Below, piece after piece: positions 26,181 to 35,002 of a DNA stretch of 64,000 nt. Source of the stretch: Ornithinibacillus halotolerans (GTDB lineage: Bacteria; Bacillota; Bacilli; Bacillales; Amphibacillaceae); the NCBI RefSeq assembly GCF_014637405.1, contig NZ_BMEY01000010.1, positions 62,001-126,000 on the forward strand. Reading direction: 5' to 3'. The notes beneath the pieces are model-generated. The model was not told where the DNA came from. It saw only the letters and a list, made by a program, of their open reading frames with translations, and did not search any database. Every line of letters begins with the position of its first letter. The stretch's first letter is position 1. A program made the position numbers and the translations under genes.

Positions 26181-26931
26181 ATTTAAAGACTTTTAAGGCT
26201 TCATATTGAAATCCACATAAGGTATAACCTTGTTTTTGATACATATCCCGCGGTGTATCTTCCCCATCTGCAACTAGAATTACCGTTTTATCATGAACCA
26301 TTTTCATGACAAATTTTTGAAGTTGGCTACCAATACCTTTACGTTGTAAGTTGTCTATTACAAATAGATTATCAATCTCAGCAGTATCTTCTGTTAAAAT
26401 TACATCTACCGCTCCTGCAGGCGTATCTTGATAATAAGCAATAATTTGAACAATACTTTCATCTTCAAAACAATTTCGAAGTGAATTTTGTTTCTCTTTT
26501 GCAAAGTTTTCACCGAATTGTAAGTCCTGATGAAATTGTAAATTTAAATAATCATGCAATGTAAAAGAATTCACTACCTCAATAGAGATTCCCTCATTTC
26601 CTATTACATCTGTAAAATTCTCTGGCTGAATTTTATAAAGTTCTAGAAATCCTATCGAGTAGTCTTTATTGTTTAAATGTTGATTGACATCACTTGAAAT
26701 TTCTATGTCTTGGGGAAAGATAAACTTAAGATGCTCTTGCCCATTTTTAAGATGGAAATCCCGAAGATAGTTTTCTATTTGCACAAACTCCTCTAGCGTT
26801 GGCATCTGTTTAAATTCAATAAAATTACTATCATATCGGGATAACATCTCGGGATAATGGAAATGCTTATAAAGATTGTTTTCGTTTATAATATGACCAA
26901 TTGTTTGTATGTTTTCAAATGCAATATTCAT
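26179..26931 (-). CDS. GNAT-family N-acetyltransferase, two-domain
   Basis: 250 residues. The C-terminal half (about 115-245) has a GNAT core: IIAYYQDTPAGAVDVIL, DNLFVIDNLQRKGIGSQL (acetyl-CoA loop) and MYQKQGYTLCGF. The N-terminal half has no recognisable motif. A GGGAGGAGAC ribosome-binding site precedes the ATG, 16 bases after the VOC gene. The substrate is unknown. Confidence 0.78.
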   Translation of the reverse strand: MNIAFENIQTIGHIINENNLYKHFHYPEMLSRYDSNFIEFKQMPTLEEFVQIENYLRDFHLKNGQEHLKFIFPQDIEISSDVNQHLNNKDYSIGFLELYKIQPENFTDVIGNEGISIEVVNSFTLHDYLNLQFHQDLQFGENFAKEKQNSLRNCFEDESIVQIIAYYQDTPAGAVDVILTEDTAEIDNLFVIDNLQRKGIGSQLQKFVMKMVHDKTVILVADGEDTPRDMYQKQGYTLCGFQYEALKVFK

Positions 26932-26947
26932 TGCTGTCTCCTCCCTG

Positions 26948-27322
26948 TTACCCTGTGCAAATCATGATGATATTACCATCTGGATCTTTTAAATTAAAGT
27001 AAGAAAAGTCTTCGAATCTAACAATCTCTGACTCAACATCATAATCTAACTGTTTGATAAAATTATATGCTTCATCAATATTATCTGTATGAAAGTTAAA
27101 CAGTGGATAGGATTGATTTCCAAGCTTTTTAACTTCACCCTCTGGCCCTGCATCTAGCGTAATACCGACTTGTTGATCCACCTTCAAATTATAGACTGGA
27201 CGTTGAACAGTGTTTAAGTCATAATCTTGCCCCAGTAAATCTGAGTACCATTTTACAGATTGGGCTAAATCAGTCACATGGATAAAAATCGTATTCATCT
27301 TGTTTTGAATTGGATTATTCAT
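26948..27322 (-). CDS. VOC-family (glyoxalase/bleomycin-resistance-like) protein
   Basis: About 124 residues. F-I-H-V-T-D-L-A-Q-S-V-K-W-Y-S-D-L-L-G starts the first beta-alpha-beta unit and FNLKDPDGNIIMIC ends the second. One His and a late residue may bind a metal. The frame extends to 27340, but the ATG at 27322 has the GGAGTGAG ribosome-binding site. It lies in an apparent operon with the acetyltransferase. The substrate is unknown. Confidence 0.8.
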   Translation of the reverse strand: MNNPIQNKMNTIFIHVTDLAQSVKWYSDLLGQDYDLNTVQRPVYNLKVDQQVGITLDAGPEGEVKKLGNQSYPLFNFHTDNIDEAYNFIKQLDYDVESEIVRFEDFSYFNLKDPDGNIIMICTG

Positions 27323-27382
27323 GTTCTCACTCCATCTCATAATCTATTAGTATTACTATTCATCAAATAATTCCCATTCCCT

Positions 27383-27988
27383 TTATTTTAATCGATAAAT
27401 TAAAAAACGCTCATTAGCATTTCTGTTAGAAAGAATAGGAACTACCACTTCTTGTAAAAGCTCGAAGTTTGTTGCATTCTCTAGGTAAAAAATGTATTCC
27501 TCAGAAGGATAGTACAAAATAAGATTAATTTCCCGTGGATGATCTTCTACAGAGTTAAGAATTCGATTTACAACATGTTGAAAGATATGAATAGAAAATG
27601 GATTAAAGAAATAGAAATGATTGTCTTTTGAGGAAATTGGATATTCTTCTGCCTTACAACATATAAACTGTAATTTATTATCGATAGATCGCTTCAATTT
27701 CTTTGCATATTGTTTTTTATTTTTTATTGCTTTTCTATAAAAAATCTCATTCATCTCTACTCCAATAACGGAGGCATGATAAAAATAGTGAATATAGAAA
27801 TTTAGTCTACCAAGCCCACAACCAAAATCAACATAATGGTCAGTTCTATATACTTCATATTGTTCAAACAATGCCTCTAATGCTTCGTATGGTGTCGGTT
27901 CATAAGGGTGATAATGAATTAAACTATTTGGAACACCTATTCCACTTGTTCGAATGTTTAATAATTTTTCGTAGGAATACTCCTTCAT
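27383..27988 (-). CDS. Class I SAM-dependent methyltransferase-like protein
   Basis: 201 residues. V-D-F-G-C-G-L-G-R-L-N-F (about 53-64) is the SAM-binding glycine loop and VIGVEMNEIF holds the acidic residue after strand 2. FYFFNPFSIHIF sits where motif IV is expected. The target is not evident. It begins a minus-strand series, with the MFS gene divergent from it. Confidence 0.8.
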   Translation of the reverse strand: MKEYSYEKLLNIRTSGIGVPNSLIHYHPYEPTPYEALEALFEQYEVYRTDHYVDFGCGLGRLNFYIHYFYHASVIGVEMNEIFYRKAIKNKKQYAKKLKRSIDNKLQFICCKAEEYPISSKDNHFYFFNPFSIHIFQHVVNRILNSVEDHPREINLILYYPSEEYIFYLENATNFELLQEVVVPILSNRNANERFLIYRLK

Positions 27989-28086
27989 ATAAATTTCTCC
28001 CTAAATTGGTGGTTTATTGTCATCTTACGCTTGTTTGGAGGCAATAACAAGGTGACTTTTGCCTAAAATTAGGTGGTTGACATAAT

Positions 28087-28191
28087 CTTTAGCTAGTTTG
28101 ATGGAAACTTTAGCCACTTTACTATAAACTTTAGCTACTTTTGCAACATCTTTAGCTACTTCAACCATATCTTTAGCTTCTATCAAAACCA
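28087..28191. repeat. 21-bp tandem repeat, five units
   Basis: CTTTAG starts units at 28087, 28108, 28129, 28150 and 28171, exactly 21 bp apart. On the minus strand one open frame (28025-28240, TTG start, no good ribosome-binding site) reads them as heptads of the form A-K-x-x-x-K-V. The rest of the gap 27989-28281 shows nothing else. It is either a minisatellite or a short helical peptide gene; the first is more likely. Confidence 0.8.
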
Positions 28192-28281
28192 CCAACGTGT
28201 TACCCGAATATACCACGTCCCACTTGTTTTCAACCAACAACCAGTTTATTATTAATTAGGTAAACAGAAAGGACGGACTTC

Positions 28282-29439
28282 ATGGATAAACGCGTATACT
28301 TTTTAATGATTGTTTCGTTTATTGTTGGAATGGTTGAATTAATCATTAGTGGGTTAGTAGATTTAATTGCTGAAGATTTAAACGTCTCCTTAGCAGCTGC
28401 TGGGTTTCTAGTAACTATCTTTTCATTAATCTTTGCGATTGCAGCACCCATTCTATTATTATTGACAGCAAAAATTGAACGAAAAAAATTAACATTGAAC
28501 TTCTTATTTTTATTCTTAATTGGAAATATAATTTCCGTTCTTAGTCCAACATATACGATTCTCTTTATCGGTAGGACAATTACTGCCTTTAGCTGTGCAC
28601 TTCTAATTATTCTTTGTTTAGTTATGGCTCCTAAAATTGTAGAGCCAAAATATCGTGGACGAGCAATTGGGATTGTATCAATGGGTGTTAGTGGATCACT
28701 CGTACTCGGTGTTCCAATTGGTTTAATGTTAGGAGAAACATTTAGTTGGCGGGCACCATTTGTACTCATTACCATCTTAACGGCTCTCTCTATTATTGGT
28801 GTGTATTTCTGGATGGATCGGGTAGAACCTAGCCCTCCTGTGCCACTTAAGGTTCAGTTGGCAACTTTGAGAAGCCGTAAAATACTTTTTGCACATCTTA
28901 CGACCTTTTTATATATGACAGGGCATTCTGTACTTTATACTTATTTTAAACCTTTTTTACAGGAAACGATGGGCGGCAGTGCAACATGGATAAGCGTACT
29001 CTTCCTTGTTTTTGGAGTAGCTGCTGTTAGTGGTGGGGGTATTGGTGGTACATTAGCTGATACACTTGGAACAAAGAGAACGATTGTAGTAGCTATTATA
29101 ATTTTTGGTGCTGTTATGATGGTAATTCCTTATACTACAAATATTTTACCTGTATTTCTATTCATGCTAGTCGTTTGGGGAGTCATGAGCTGGGCTATTT
29201 CGCCAGCGATGCAAAGTTATTTAATTGAGTCATCACCTAGCACATCAGAAATTCAACAAAGTTTAAGTAATTCTGCCCTCCACTTTGGAATTGCAAGTGG
29301 TGCATTTCTAGGTGGAATTATTATTGGACAAGCTACTACCCATGCAAATGCATTTATCGGTGGACTATTAATTATTGCCTCTCTAGGAACAATGTATATA
29401 TCGCTAAAGAGTAAACAAACAGAAATAGCAGTAAATTAA
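28282..29439 (+). CDS. MFS transporter, drug/sugar efflux (DHA/AraJ-like)
   Basis: A 385-residue membrane protein with 12 predicted helices. KYRGRAIGIVSMGVSGSLVLGVPIG is the antiporter motif C region of the 12-helix DHA1 family, and FIGRTITAFSCALL resembles motif B. Such pumps export drugs or sugars with proton antiport. A GAAAGGACGG ribosome-binding site precedes the ATG. It is a single gene with a terminator directly behind it. Confidence 0.86.
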   Translation: MDKRVYFLMIVSFIVGMVELIISGLVDLIAEDLNVSLAAAGFLVTIFSLIFAIAAPILLLLTAKIERKKLTLNFLFLFLIGNIISVLSPTYTILFIGRTITAFSCALLIILCLVMAPKIVEPKYRGRAIGIVSMGVSGSLVLGVPIGLMLGETFSWRAPFVLITILTALSIIGVYFWMDRVEPSPPVPLKVQLATLRSRKILFAHLTTFLYMTGHSVLYTYFKPFLQETMGGSATWISVLFLVFGVAAVSGGGIGGTLADTLGTKRTIVVAIIIFGAVMMVIPYTTNILPVFLFMLVVWGVMSWAISPAMQSYLIESSPSTSEIQQSLSNSALHFGIASGAFLGGIIIGQATTHANAFIGGLLIIASLGTMYISLKSKQTEIAVN

Positions 29440-29474
29440 AAAATACCGTTGGGATATCCCGACGGTATTTTTTA
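29437..29474. terminator. Bidirectional terminator between the MFS gene and copZ
   Basis: AAATACCGT-T-GGGAT pairs with ATCCC-G-ACGGTATTT, with A and T runs outside. It is shared by two convergent genes. Confidence 0.92.
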
Positions 29475-29681
29475 TTATGCTACATCATAGCCTTGGTCTT
29501 CAACTGCTTCTTGTAGTTGTGCTACTGTAACTTTTGCTTCATCATAAGTTACATTTACTTTTCCTGTTGCTAATTCGACTTCTACAGTAGTTACACCTTC
29601 TAATTCATTTAGTGCACCTTCTACTGACATTTTGCAATGACCACAAGTCATCCCTCTTACATCTAAAGTTGTTGTTTGCAT
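29475..29681 (-). CDS. copZ: Copper chaperone CopZ
   Basis: A 68-residue heavy-metal-associated domain with G-M-T-C13-G-H-C16. CopZ binds Cu(I) and hands it to the exporter CopA. It is the last gene of csoR-copA-copZ, 70 bases behind copA, with a GAAAGGAG ribosome-binding site. Confidence 0.95.
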   Translation of the reverse strand: MQTTTLDVRGMTCGHCKMSVEGALNELEGVTTVEVELATGKVNVTYDEAKVTVAQLQEAVEDQGYDVA

Positions 29682-29751
29682 TGTTTATATCTCCTTTCCA
29701 AAAGTTTAAGTATAGTATTGGGGAAAGGACTATCTACCTTCCCCAAAATTC

Positions 29752-32136
29752 TTATATTTTCACTCGCTTTAGTCGAAGTGAGTTAGTTACCACGCTAACA
29801 GAACTAAATGCCATAGCTGCACCAGCAATCCAAGGTGCAAGAAGTCCTAATGCAGCAATAGGAATACCAGCCGTGTTATAACCAAAAGCCCAGAATAAGT
29901 TTTGACGGATGTTGCGAATAGTAGCTTTACTAATCTTAATTGCCTGTGGAATTAATAATAGTTCCCCTCCAAGAATGGTAACATCAGCCGCTTCTATCGC
30001 TACTTCAGTACCAGTTCCAATCGCAATTCCAATATCAGCTACAGCTAAAGCAGGTGCATCGTTCACTCCATCACCTACCATGGCAACTTTCTTCCCTTGT
30101 AACTGGATTTCCTTTACTTTATTTGCTTTTTCTTCTGGCAAAACTTGCGCAATTACTTGGTCAATTCCTACTTGCTTAGCAATAGCTTGTGCAGTACGTT
30201 CATTATCACCGGTCAGCATAAACACTTCGAGTCCCAGTTCTTTCATTTCTTTTATAGCTTGTTTCGCAGTCTCTTTTACCGTATCCGCCACTGCAACAAT
30301 TCCCCTATACTCACCATCGACCGCAATTAACATAGCTGTATTACCATTTACTTCGTATTCAACTAGTTCCTGTTCAACATGTGCCACTGAAATATTGTGT
30401 TCCGTCATTAATTTTCTTGTCCCAACTAAGACAGTTTTATCATCTATGACCGCCTCAATACCATGACCAGGTATCGCACGGAAATTAGTTGCTTCTAAGA
30501 AAGGAACATTTTTTTCTGTAGCAAAGGAAACAATTGCTTCTGCTAAGGGATGTTCTGAACCTTTTTCTGCACTTGCAAGCAATGATAAAGTTTCATCATC
30601 GGCTGTATAGTGCGTTACTTCTGGTTTACCTTTTGTAATTGTACCTGTTTTATCAAGTACAATTGCATTTAATTGGTGAGTACGTTCTAGATGTTCTCCA
30701 CCTTTGAATAGAATACCGCTTTCTGCTGCCCGACCTGAACCTACCATAATTGAAGTTGGTGTTGCAAGCCCAAGCGCACAAGGGCAGGCAATAACGAGTA
30801 CCGCTATCGAAGCTACTAATGATGGTTCAAATTCACCTGGTGTTACAAAAATAATCCAAATCAAGAACGTCACAAAGGCGATACCAACAACAATCGGTAC
30901 AAAATATCCTGAAATAACATCAGCTAATCGTTGAATTGGTGCTTTCGATCCTTGAGCATCCTCTACGACTTTGATAATCGAGGCAAGAGCAGTATCTTTT
31001 CCAACTTTTGTTGCTTCCATTTCAATTGTTCCATTTTTATTTATGGTAGAACCAATGACCATTGCACCAGTGTCTTTTTCAATAGGTATAGATTCACCAG
31101 TAATCATTGATTCATCGATGGAAGTTCTCCCCTTAATCACGATACCATCCACCGGTATTTTCTCACCAGGCTTCACAATAAGGCGGTCACTTACTGCAAC
31201 ATCTTCTATTGGCACCATCGTTTCTTCACCGTTACGGATCACTCTAGCTTGTTTTGCTTGTAGGTTTAATAATTTTGATATAGCTACAGTTGTTCGGCTT
31301 TTTGCACTAGTTTCTAGATATTTACCAAACAGAATTAAAGTAATTAAAACAGCACTAGTTTCAAAGTATAAATGAGGCATGTATGCTGGATTTCCAATCG
31401 TTTTAAATGCCTCATATAAACTGTAAAAATAGGCGGCACTAGTACCTAAAGCAACAAGTACATCCATGTTTGCTCCACCATTACGTAGGTTTTTATAAGC
31501 ACCGACGTAAAATTGCCAGCCAATAATAAATTGTACAGGTGTAGCAAGCGCAAACTGGAACCATGGATTCATGAATATGTCCGGAATATTCATACCACCT
31601 AGATGTACAAGCATCGTTACTAATAAAGGTGCAGACAAGAATACAGAAATAATTAGTTTTGTCTTCATCTTTTGAAGTTGTTTTTCCTTTTGTGATTGTT
31701 TGTCTTCTTTTTCTGCTTTACGCTTTGCATCATATCCAAGTTTTTGAATTCTTCCTATTAAATCTGGCTCCTCAATAAGCCCAGGGTTATATTCAATGGA
31801 AGCACTTTCTGTAGCCAAGTTAACCGTTGCTTGTTTAACCCCATTTTGTTTGTTGAGTACCTTTTCAATACGGGTTGAGCAAGCAGCACAAGTCATTCCA
31901 TATACATCAAACTCAATTTTTTCAGTCTGCACACCATAGCCAAGCTTTTCTATCTTGGACGTAATATCCTCAACAGTTACCGTTTTCGGATCAAAATCGA
32001 CCGTTGCCTTTTCTGTTGTTAAGTTAACTTGAGCTTCAACCCCTTCGATTTTATTTAATACTTTCTCAATACGATTGGAACATGCGGCACAAGTCATTCC
32101 TGTAACACCAACCGTAATATGTTGGGATTCACTCAT
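29752..32136 (-). CDS. copA: Copper-exporting P1B-type ATPase CopA
   Basis: 794 residues. Two metal-binding domains carry MTCAACS at C16/C19 and C83/C86. The membrane C-P-C lies in [13 protein letters not shown], the phosphorylation site is D-K-T-G-T, SEHPLA holds the P1B His-Pro, and [11 protein letters not shown] closes the ATP domain. It exports Cu(I) from the cytosol. Its ribosome-binding site is the G run of a CsoR-type operator between csoR and copA. Length and order are standard for Bacilli. Confidence 0.95.
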   Translation of the reverse strand: MSESQHITVGVTGMTCAACSNRIEKVLNKIEGVEAQVNLTTEKATVDFDPKTVTVEDITSKIEKLGYGVQTEKIEFDVYGMTCAACSTRIEKVLNKQNGVKQATVNLATESASIEYNPGLIEEPDLIGRIQKLGYDAKRKAEKEDKQSQKEKQLQKMKTKLIISVFLSAPLLVTMLVHLGGMNIPDIFMNPWFQFALATPVQFIIGWQFYVGAYKNLRNGGANMDVLVALGTSAAYFYSLYEAFKTIGNPAYMPHLYFETSAVLITLILFGKYLETSAKSRTTVAISKLLNLQAKQARVIRNGEETMVPIEDVAVSDRLIVKPGEKIPVDGIVIKGRTSIDESMITGESIPIEKDTGAMVIGSTINKNGTIEMEATKVGKDTALASIIKVVEDAQGSKAPIQRLADVISGYFVPIVVGIAFVTFLIWIIFVTPGEFEPSLVASIAVLVIACPCALGLATPTSIMVGSGRAAESGILFKGGEHLERTHQLNAIVLDKTGTITKGKPEVTHYTADDETLSLLASAEKGSEHPLAEAIVSFATEKNVPFLEATNFRAIPGHGIEAVIDDKTVLVGTRKLMTEHNISVAHVEQELVEYEVNGNTAMLIAVDGEYRGIVAVADTVKETAKQAIKEMKELGLEVFMLTGDNERTAQAIAKQVGIDQVIAQVLPEEKANKVKEIQLQGKKVAMVGDGVNDAPALAVADIGIAIGTGTEVAIEAADVTILGGELLLIPQAIKISKATIRNIRQNLFWAFGYNTAGIPIAALGLLAPWIAGAAMAFSSVSVVTNSLRLKRVKI

Positions 32137-32157
32137 TGCAATACCCCCCTACTGTAT
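32137..32157 (-). promoter_or_regulatory. CsoR-type box overlapping the copA ribosome-binding site
   Basis: Minus strand ATACAGTAGGGGGGTATTGCA resembles the CsoR operator before csoR. Its G run is also the only ribosome-binding site for copA, 7 bases from the ATG. Confidence 0.65.
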
Positions 32158-32460
32158 CTATTTAGAAAAGTGTTTCATAATTTCCATTAGCTCATCAATT
32201 GCCTCTTCACCTTGCCCAGACTGGACAGCATCTGTAACACAGTGCTTCATATGTCTTTCTGTAACTTGATAACCAACTTTCTTTAAAGCTGCATTAATCG
32301 CACTAATTTGCACAAGTATATCTGCACAATAACGGTCATCCTCAACCATCTTCTGAATACCTCTTACTTGCCCTTCAATCCGCTTTAATCGATTAATTAC
32401 AGCTTGTTTCTCTGCATCAGTTCGTGGTGTAACTGGGTGATCATGTAAAAAATGATCCAT
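32158..32460 (-). CDS. csoR: Copper-sensing repressor CsoR
   Basis: About 100 residues, all helical. The Cu(I) ligands C45, H70 and C74 (numbered from the chosen start) lie in RYCADIL and ERHMKHC. The frame begins at 32487, but the ATG at 32460 follows a GAAGGTG ribosome-binding site and gives the usual size. Copper binding releases the repressor from its G-rich operators. It leads the csoR-copA-copZ operon. Confidence 0.93.
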   Translation of the reverse strand: MDHFLHDHPVTPRTDAEKQAVINRLKRIEGQVRGIQKMVEDDRYCADILVQISAINAALKKVGYQVTERHMKHCVTDAVQSGQGEEAIDELMEIMKHFSK

Positions 32461-32490
32461 GTGAACACCTTCTTTCCCTCTCTTCATTTA

Positions 32491-32510
32491 TACTATACCC
32501 CCCTATCGTA
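32491..32510 (-). promoter_or_regulatory. CsoR operator before csoR
   Basis: TACTATACCCCCCTATCGTA is pseudo-palindromic (TAC...GTA) around a run of six C, as in known Bacillus CsoR sites. It lies 31 bases upstream of the csoR start. Confidence 0.75.
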
Positions 32511-32716
32511 TTTATGTCAATAAAAAAACCTACTGTGTATATTGTCTATGAAAATCTGTCCGATGTCTGTGAAAAATGTCACACCAACCTATTATTTTTA
32601 TTCTTACTATGCAATATGTTCATCAAAACTAATCTTTATTCTTTCATACATAAAAGGTATTTTCTCCCAAAATTAGTTAATGCTATTAAATAATATCGCT
32701 AGAAAGGAGTTATTAC

Positions 32717-33151
32717 ATGATAGAATTAGAAACAGAGTTACAAGGAAAAAGAGCTTTCTTCGGTGAGGCGCGTAAATTAGCTAAGAAGTTTGGACTAAGC
32801 AAATGTGCTAGTTGGGAATATGATGGAGCATTTTTTGATGCAACGATGCATCGTGAAGGTGGGGAAACGATATATCTACGTATCCCTTTTCATGTGTTGG
32901 AGGGTATGTTAGATCGCAATGATGCGTTTATTGAATTTGGGAAACCATTTGTAATTAAACATGTTGTCCATCTCGGTTTAGACAAAGATGAAAACTCACT
33001 CCTTGCAGCAACAGGCATTAATCAATTTCAGGAGCCACTTGATAAGGATGGATATATTAGGGAAAAGTCAAAGTGGGAAGAAATTGGTGAAGATGTATCC
33101 AATGAATTTGCAAGAGAGATTGCAGCAATTCGGGACAGATCCATCTCCTAA
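32717..33151 (+). CDS. YugN-like family protein
   Basis: 144 residues with no signal peptide or membrane segment. L-A-K-K-F-G-L, ASWEYDGAFFDATMHREGGETIYLRIPF and KPFVIKHVVHLGLD match the pattern of the YugN-like family of Bacilli. No biochemical function is known. It is a single gene with a GAAAGGAG ribosome-binding site and a shared terminator. The 229-base gap before it holds only the csoR promoter region. Confidence 0.7.
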   Translation: MIELETELQGKRAFFGEARKLAKKFGLSKCASWEYDGAFFDATMHREGGETIYLRIPFHVLEGMLDRNDAFIEFGKPFVIKHVVHLGLDKDENSLLAATGINQFQEPLDKDGYIREKSKWEEIGEDVSNEFAREIAAIRDRSIS

Positions 33152-33153
33152 CA

Positions 33154-33190
33154 TAAAACAACCAATCTGCCATTAGATTGGTTGTTTTAT
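33154..33190. terminator. Bidirectional terminator
   Basis: AAAACAACCAATC pairs with GATTGGTTGTTTT around TGCCATTA and serves convergent genes. Confidence 0.92.
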
Positions 33191-34261
33191 TTATAACATT
33201 ATTCCCGGTTCATTAAGGATTTCCATATTTACAAACGGAGAAGTTGAGTCTAGTTTCCCTTTTATTTTCTTTATTCGTATCGGCTCTCCTTTTAGCCATT
33301 TACCAAAGTCTAGTATAACTGGTCTTTGGTCTCCTCCTATTGAAAACCAAGCTTTTAATTCTTTCGGAAAATACCCGGCTGTATGTATCGTTCCAGCCCA
33401 AGCTCCGTACTTCTTAGAAAATACCCCTTCATCGGTATTATTCATCATTTGAAATGCTTGGTAAGCATCCAACAAATCTTGACTACTGTTACTAATAGTC
33501 TCCTGTCTCTTCATCGACTCGTCCATTCGATAACGATTCTCTTCAGTAAGTTTCTCAAAGTGATTTGTACAAGCGTTACCATTATGTACGTCAATACGCC
33601 TTGGTGAAGCCTCAACTACGAATGTTTGTCCTTCTTTATCAAGTAATACATAATTAAATGAATGTCTATGCGGAATTTCTCTTAAGAGATCTACCGCTTC
33701 AGAAACAGTTGCACAAATCTCCAATATCAAGCGACCAACCATATTGCAAACAAATCCATTTCCAGACTTTTTCCGATTTACAAAGTTATATCCCATTGCT
33801 AAACCTTTTTCATTTATTCCATCAATCCGTCCTGTAATTTGCATGGAAGGTCCTACTGTAGCATACCCCCCACTGGTAGGCTGAAAGAATATGTACCTAC
33901 CTTCATATGATGCAGGGTGGTTATCATAATTACGTATCATATAATCTTTCCCAGTAAATATCGAGCAACCACTTTTACCGTACTCCAAATAATAACCACC
34001 GAACTCAACAATTGCATCATGTATACTCATCTGAAGTGCATCTGCAAGCCCTTCGATTTCCTCCCACATCCCTGGAGAGAATGTCATGAACATCCGCTTT
34101 ATCTCTTGTTCATCTATAATAAAATGGTATTTTCGCTTTGATCCCCACTGCAGTTCACGATTAGGGAGAATTGGAGACTCTTTTAATTGTTCACCTTGCA
34201 TATAACCAAAATCATAATGACTTCCACGAAATTGAATGATTTCGCTAAATACTTGTCTCAT
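33191..34261 (-). CDS. C45-type acyltransferase/amidase (6-APA acyltransferase-like Ntn hydrolase)
   Basis: About 356 residues. Y-G-K-S-G-C-S-I-F-T-G-K-D (about 95-107) presents the Cys expected to become the N-terminal nucleophile after self-cleavage, followed by MIRNYD as in C45 acyl-CoA:6-aminopenicillanate acyltransferase-like proteins. GRIDGINEKGLAMGYNFV and the LLREIPHRHSFNYVLLDKEG segment also fit. Relatives cleave linear or cyclic amides; the substrate here is unknown. A GGAGGGGGAG ribosome-binding site supports the ATG at 34261. Confidence 0.8.
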   Translation of the reverse strand: MRQVFSEIIQFRGSHYDFGYMQGEQLKESPILPNRELQWGSKRKYHFIIDEQEIKRMFMTFSPGMWEEIEGLADALQMSIHDAIVEFGGYYLEYGKSGCSIFTGKDYMIRNYDNHPASYEGRYIFFQPTSGGYATVGPSMQITGRIDGINEKGLAMGYNFVNRKKSGNGFVCNMVGRLILEICATVSEAVDLLREIPHRHSFNYVLLDKEGQTFVVEASPRRIDVHNGNACTNHFEKLTEENRYRMDESMKRQETISNSSQDLLDAYQAFQMMNNTDEGVFSKKYGAWAGTIHTAGYFPKELKAWFSIGGDQRPVILDFGKWLKGEPIRIKKIKGKLDSTSPFVNMEILNEPGIML

Positions 34262-34382
34262 CAATTCTCCCCCTCCTGTTTATCACTAGTCTAGTTTATT
34301 TTCATTAGAATATGAAAAATTATGCTTGATTGTATAAAAGTATTATCCATAGCCAGCCTATATCTTAAATACGTCCAAAAAT

Positions 34383-34416
34383 AACAAGGCATATCATTGG
34401 AGATGTGCCTTGTTAT
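34383..34416 (-). terminator. Intrinsic terminator
   Basis: AACAAGGCA-ATC pairs with GAT-TGCCTTGTT, with T-rich sequence after it on the plus strand (TATTTTTG). It overlaps the end of the frameshifted membrane gene. Confidence 0.7.
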
Positions 34417-34719
34417 TTTTGTAACGGATAGCATAAATACCACTTATATATAATAGTAACGGCGATCCTATACTAATTATTATATAACTTATCATTGCTG
34501 GGGTAGGTATAACTAAGTTAATAAAAATACAATTAAAAACATCGTTTCCAACACATAAATTATTGATGTAATCGGGCTAGCCATCATTACGTCACCAGTT
34601 GTTCTATTAAAGGTACTAAGTATCATGGAAACAAAACAAATCATAACATGAATTAATATAGGTTTACAGGATTGCTTTAAAGTTGATTTATAAACCTTCT
34701 TCATCTCATTTCCTACCAT
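34394..34719 (-). pseudogene. Small membrane protein gene broken by a one-base frameshift
   Basis: The first frame (ATG 34719, after AGAGGGGG) ends at a TAG at 34513. The next frame continues at once for about 40 residues (NLVIPTPAMISYIIISIGSPLLLYISGIYAIRY) to a TGA at 34394. The two parts make a 107-residue protein with three or four membrane segments. The break falls at a run of five T (34523-34527 on the complement); a sixth T would restore one frame. It may be a real mutation or a homopolymer read error. The family is not recognised. Confidence 0.65.
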
Positions 34720-34768
34720 AATCAGATTTCCCCCTCTATCTATATGACGATACAAGGAGCATTTTAGT

Positions 34769-34981
34769 TTGAAAAATAATAATAAATACTTCTTTACGTC
34801 ATTAATGTATCATGCTACTATTTACAATTATATCTTACCAAGTCATATTTCCTTTCCATTCTTTCCAATTGAAATTACTTGGCAAAATACCCTTGGGGCG
34901 GCTTTATTAATTGGATCAATTTTATTGTTAACAATTAAACCAAATGTAAGAAAAGAAAAAGATGGAGCTAATCGTTCTTAG
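34769..34981 (+). pseudogene. Possible C-terminal remnant of an EamA/DMT transporter
   Basis: 70 residues from a TTG with no ribosome-binding site. E-I-T-W-Q-N-T-L-G-A-A-L-L-I-G-S-I-L-L-L followed by a charged tail resembles the last helix of EamA drug/metabolite transporters. The preceding part shows little of the fold. It ends inside the terminator of the nucleoside hydrolase gene. This is probably a relic; it could also be a chance frame. Confidence 0.35.
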
Positions 34982-34991
34982 CACCATCTTT
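34957..34991 (-). terminator. Intrinsic terminator of the nucleoside hydrolase gene
   Basis: Minus strand AGATGG-GCTAA pairs with TTAGC-CCATCT around GAACGA and is followed by TTTTTCTTTTC. Confidence 0.85.
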
Positions 34992-35002
34992 CATTCATTA
35001 TA

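Noticed and set aside
28025-28240. Small protein gene on the minus strand
   Set aside because: TTG start without ribosome-binding site, and the frame is explained by a 21-bp minisatellite; kept only as a repeat and a finding.
29909-31375. Long plus-strand ORFs opposite copA
   Set aside because: They are antisense shadows of copA without ribosome-binding sites or recognisable domains.
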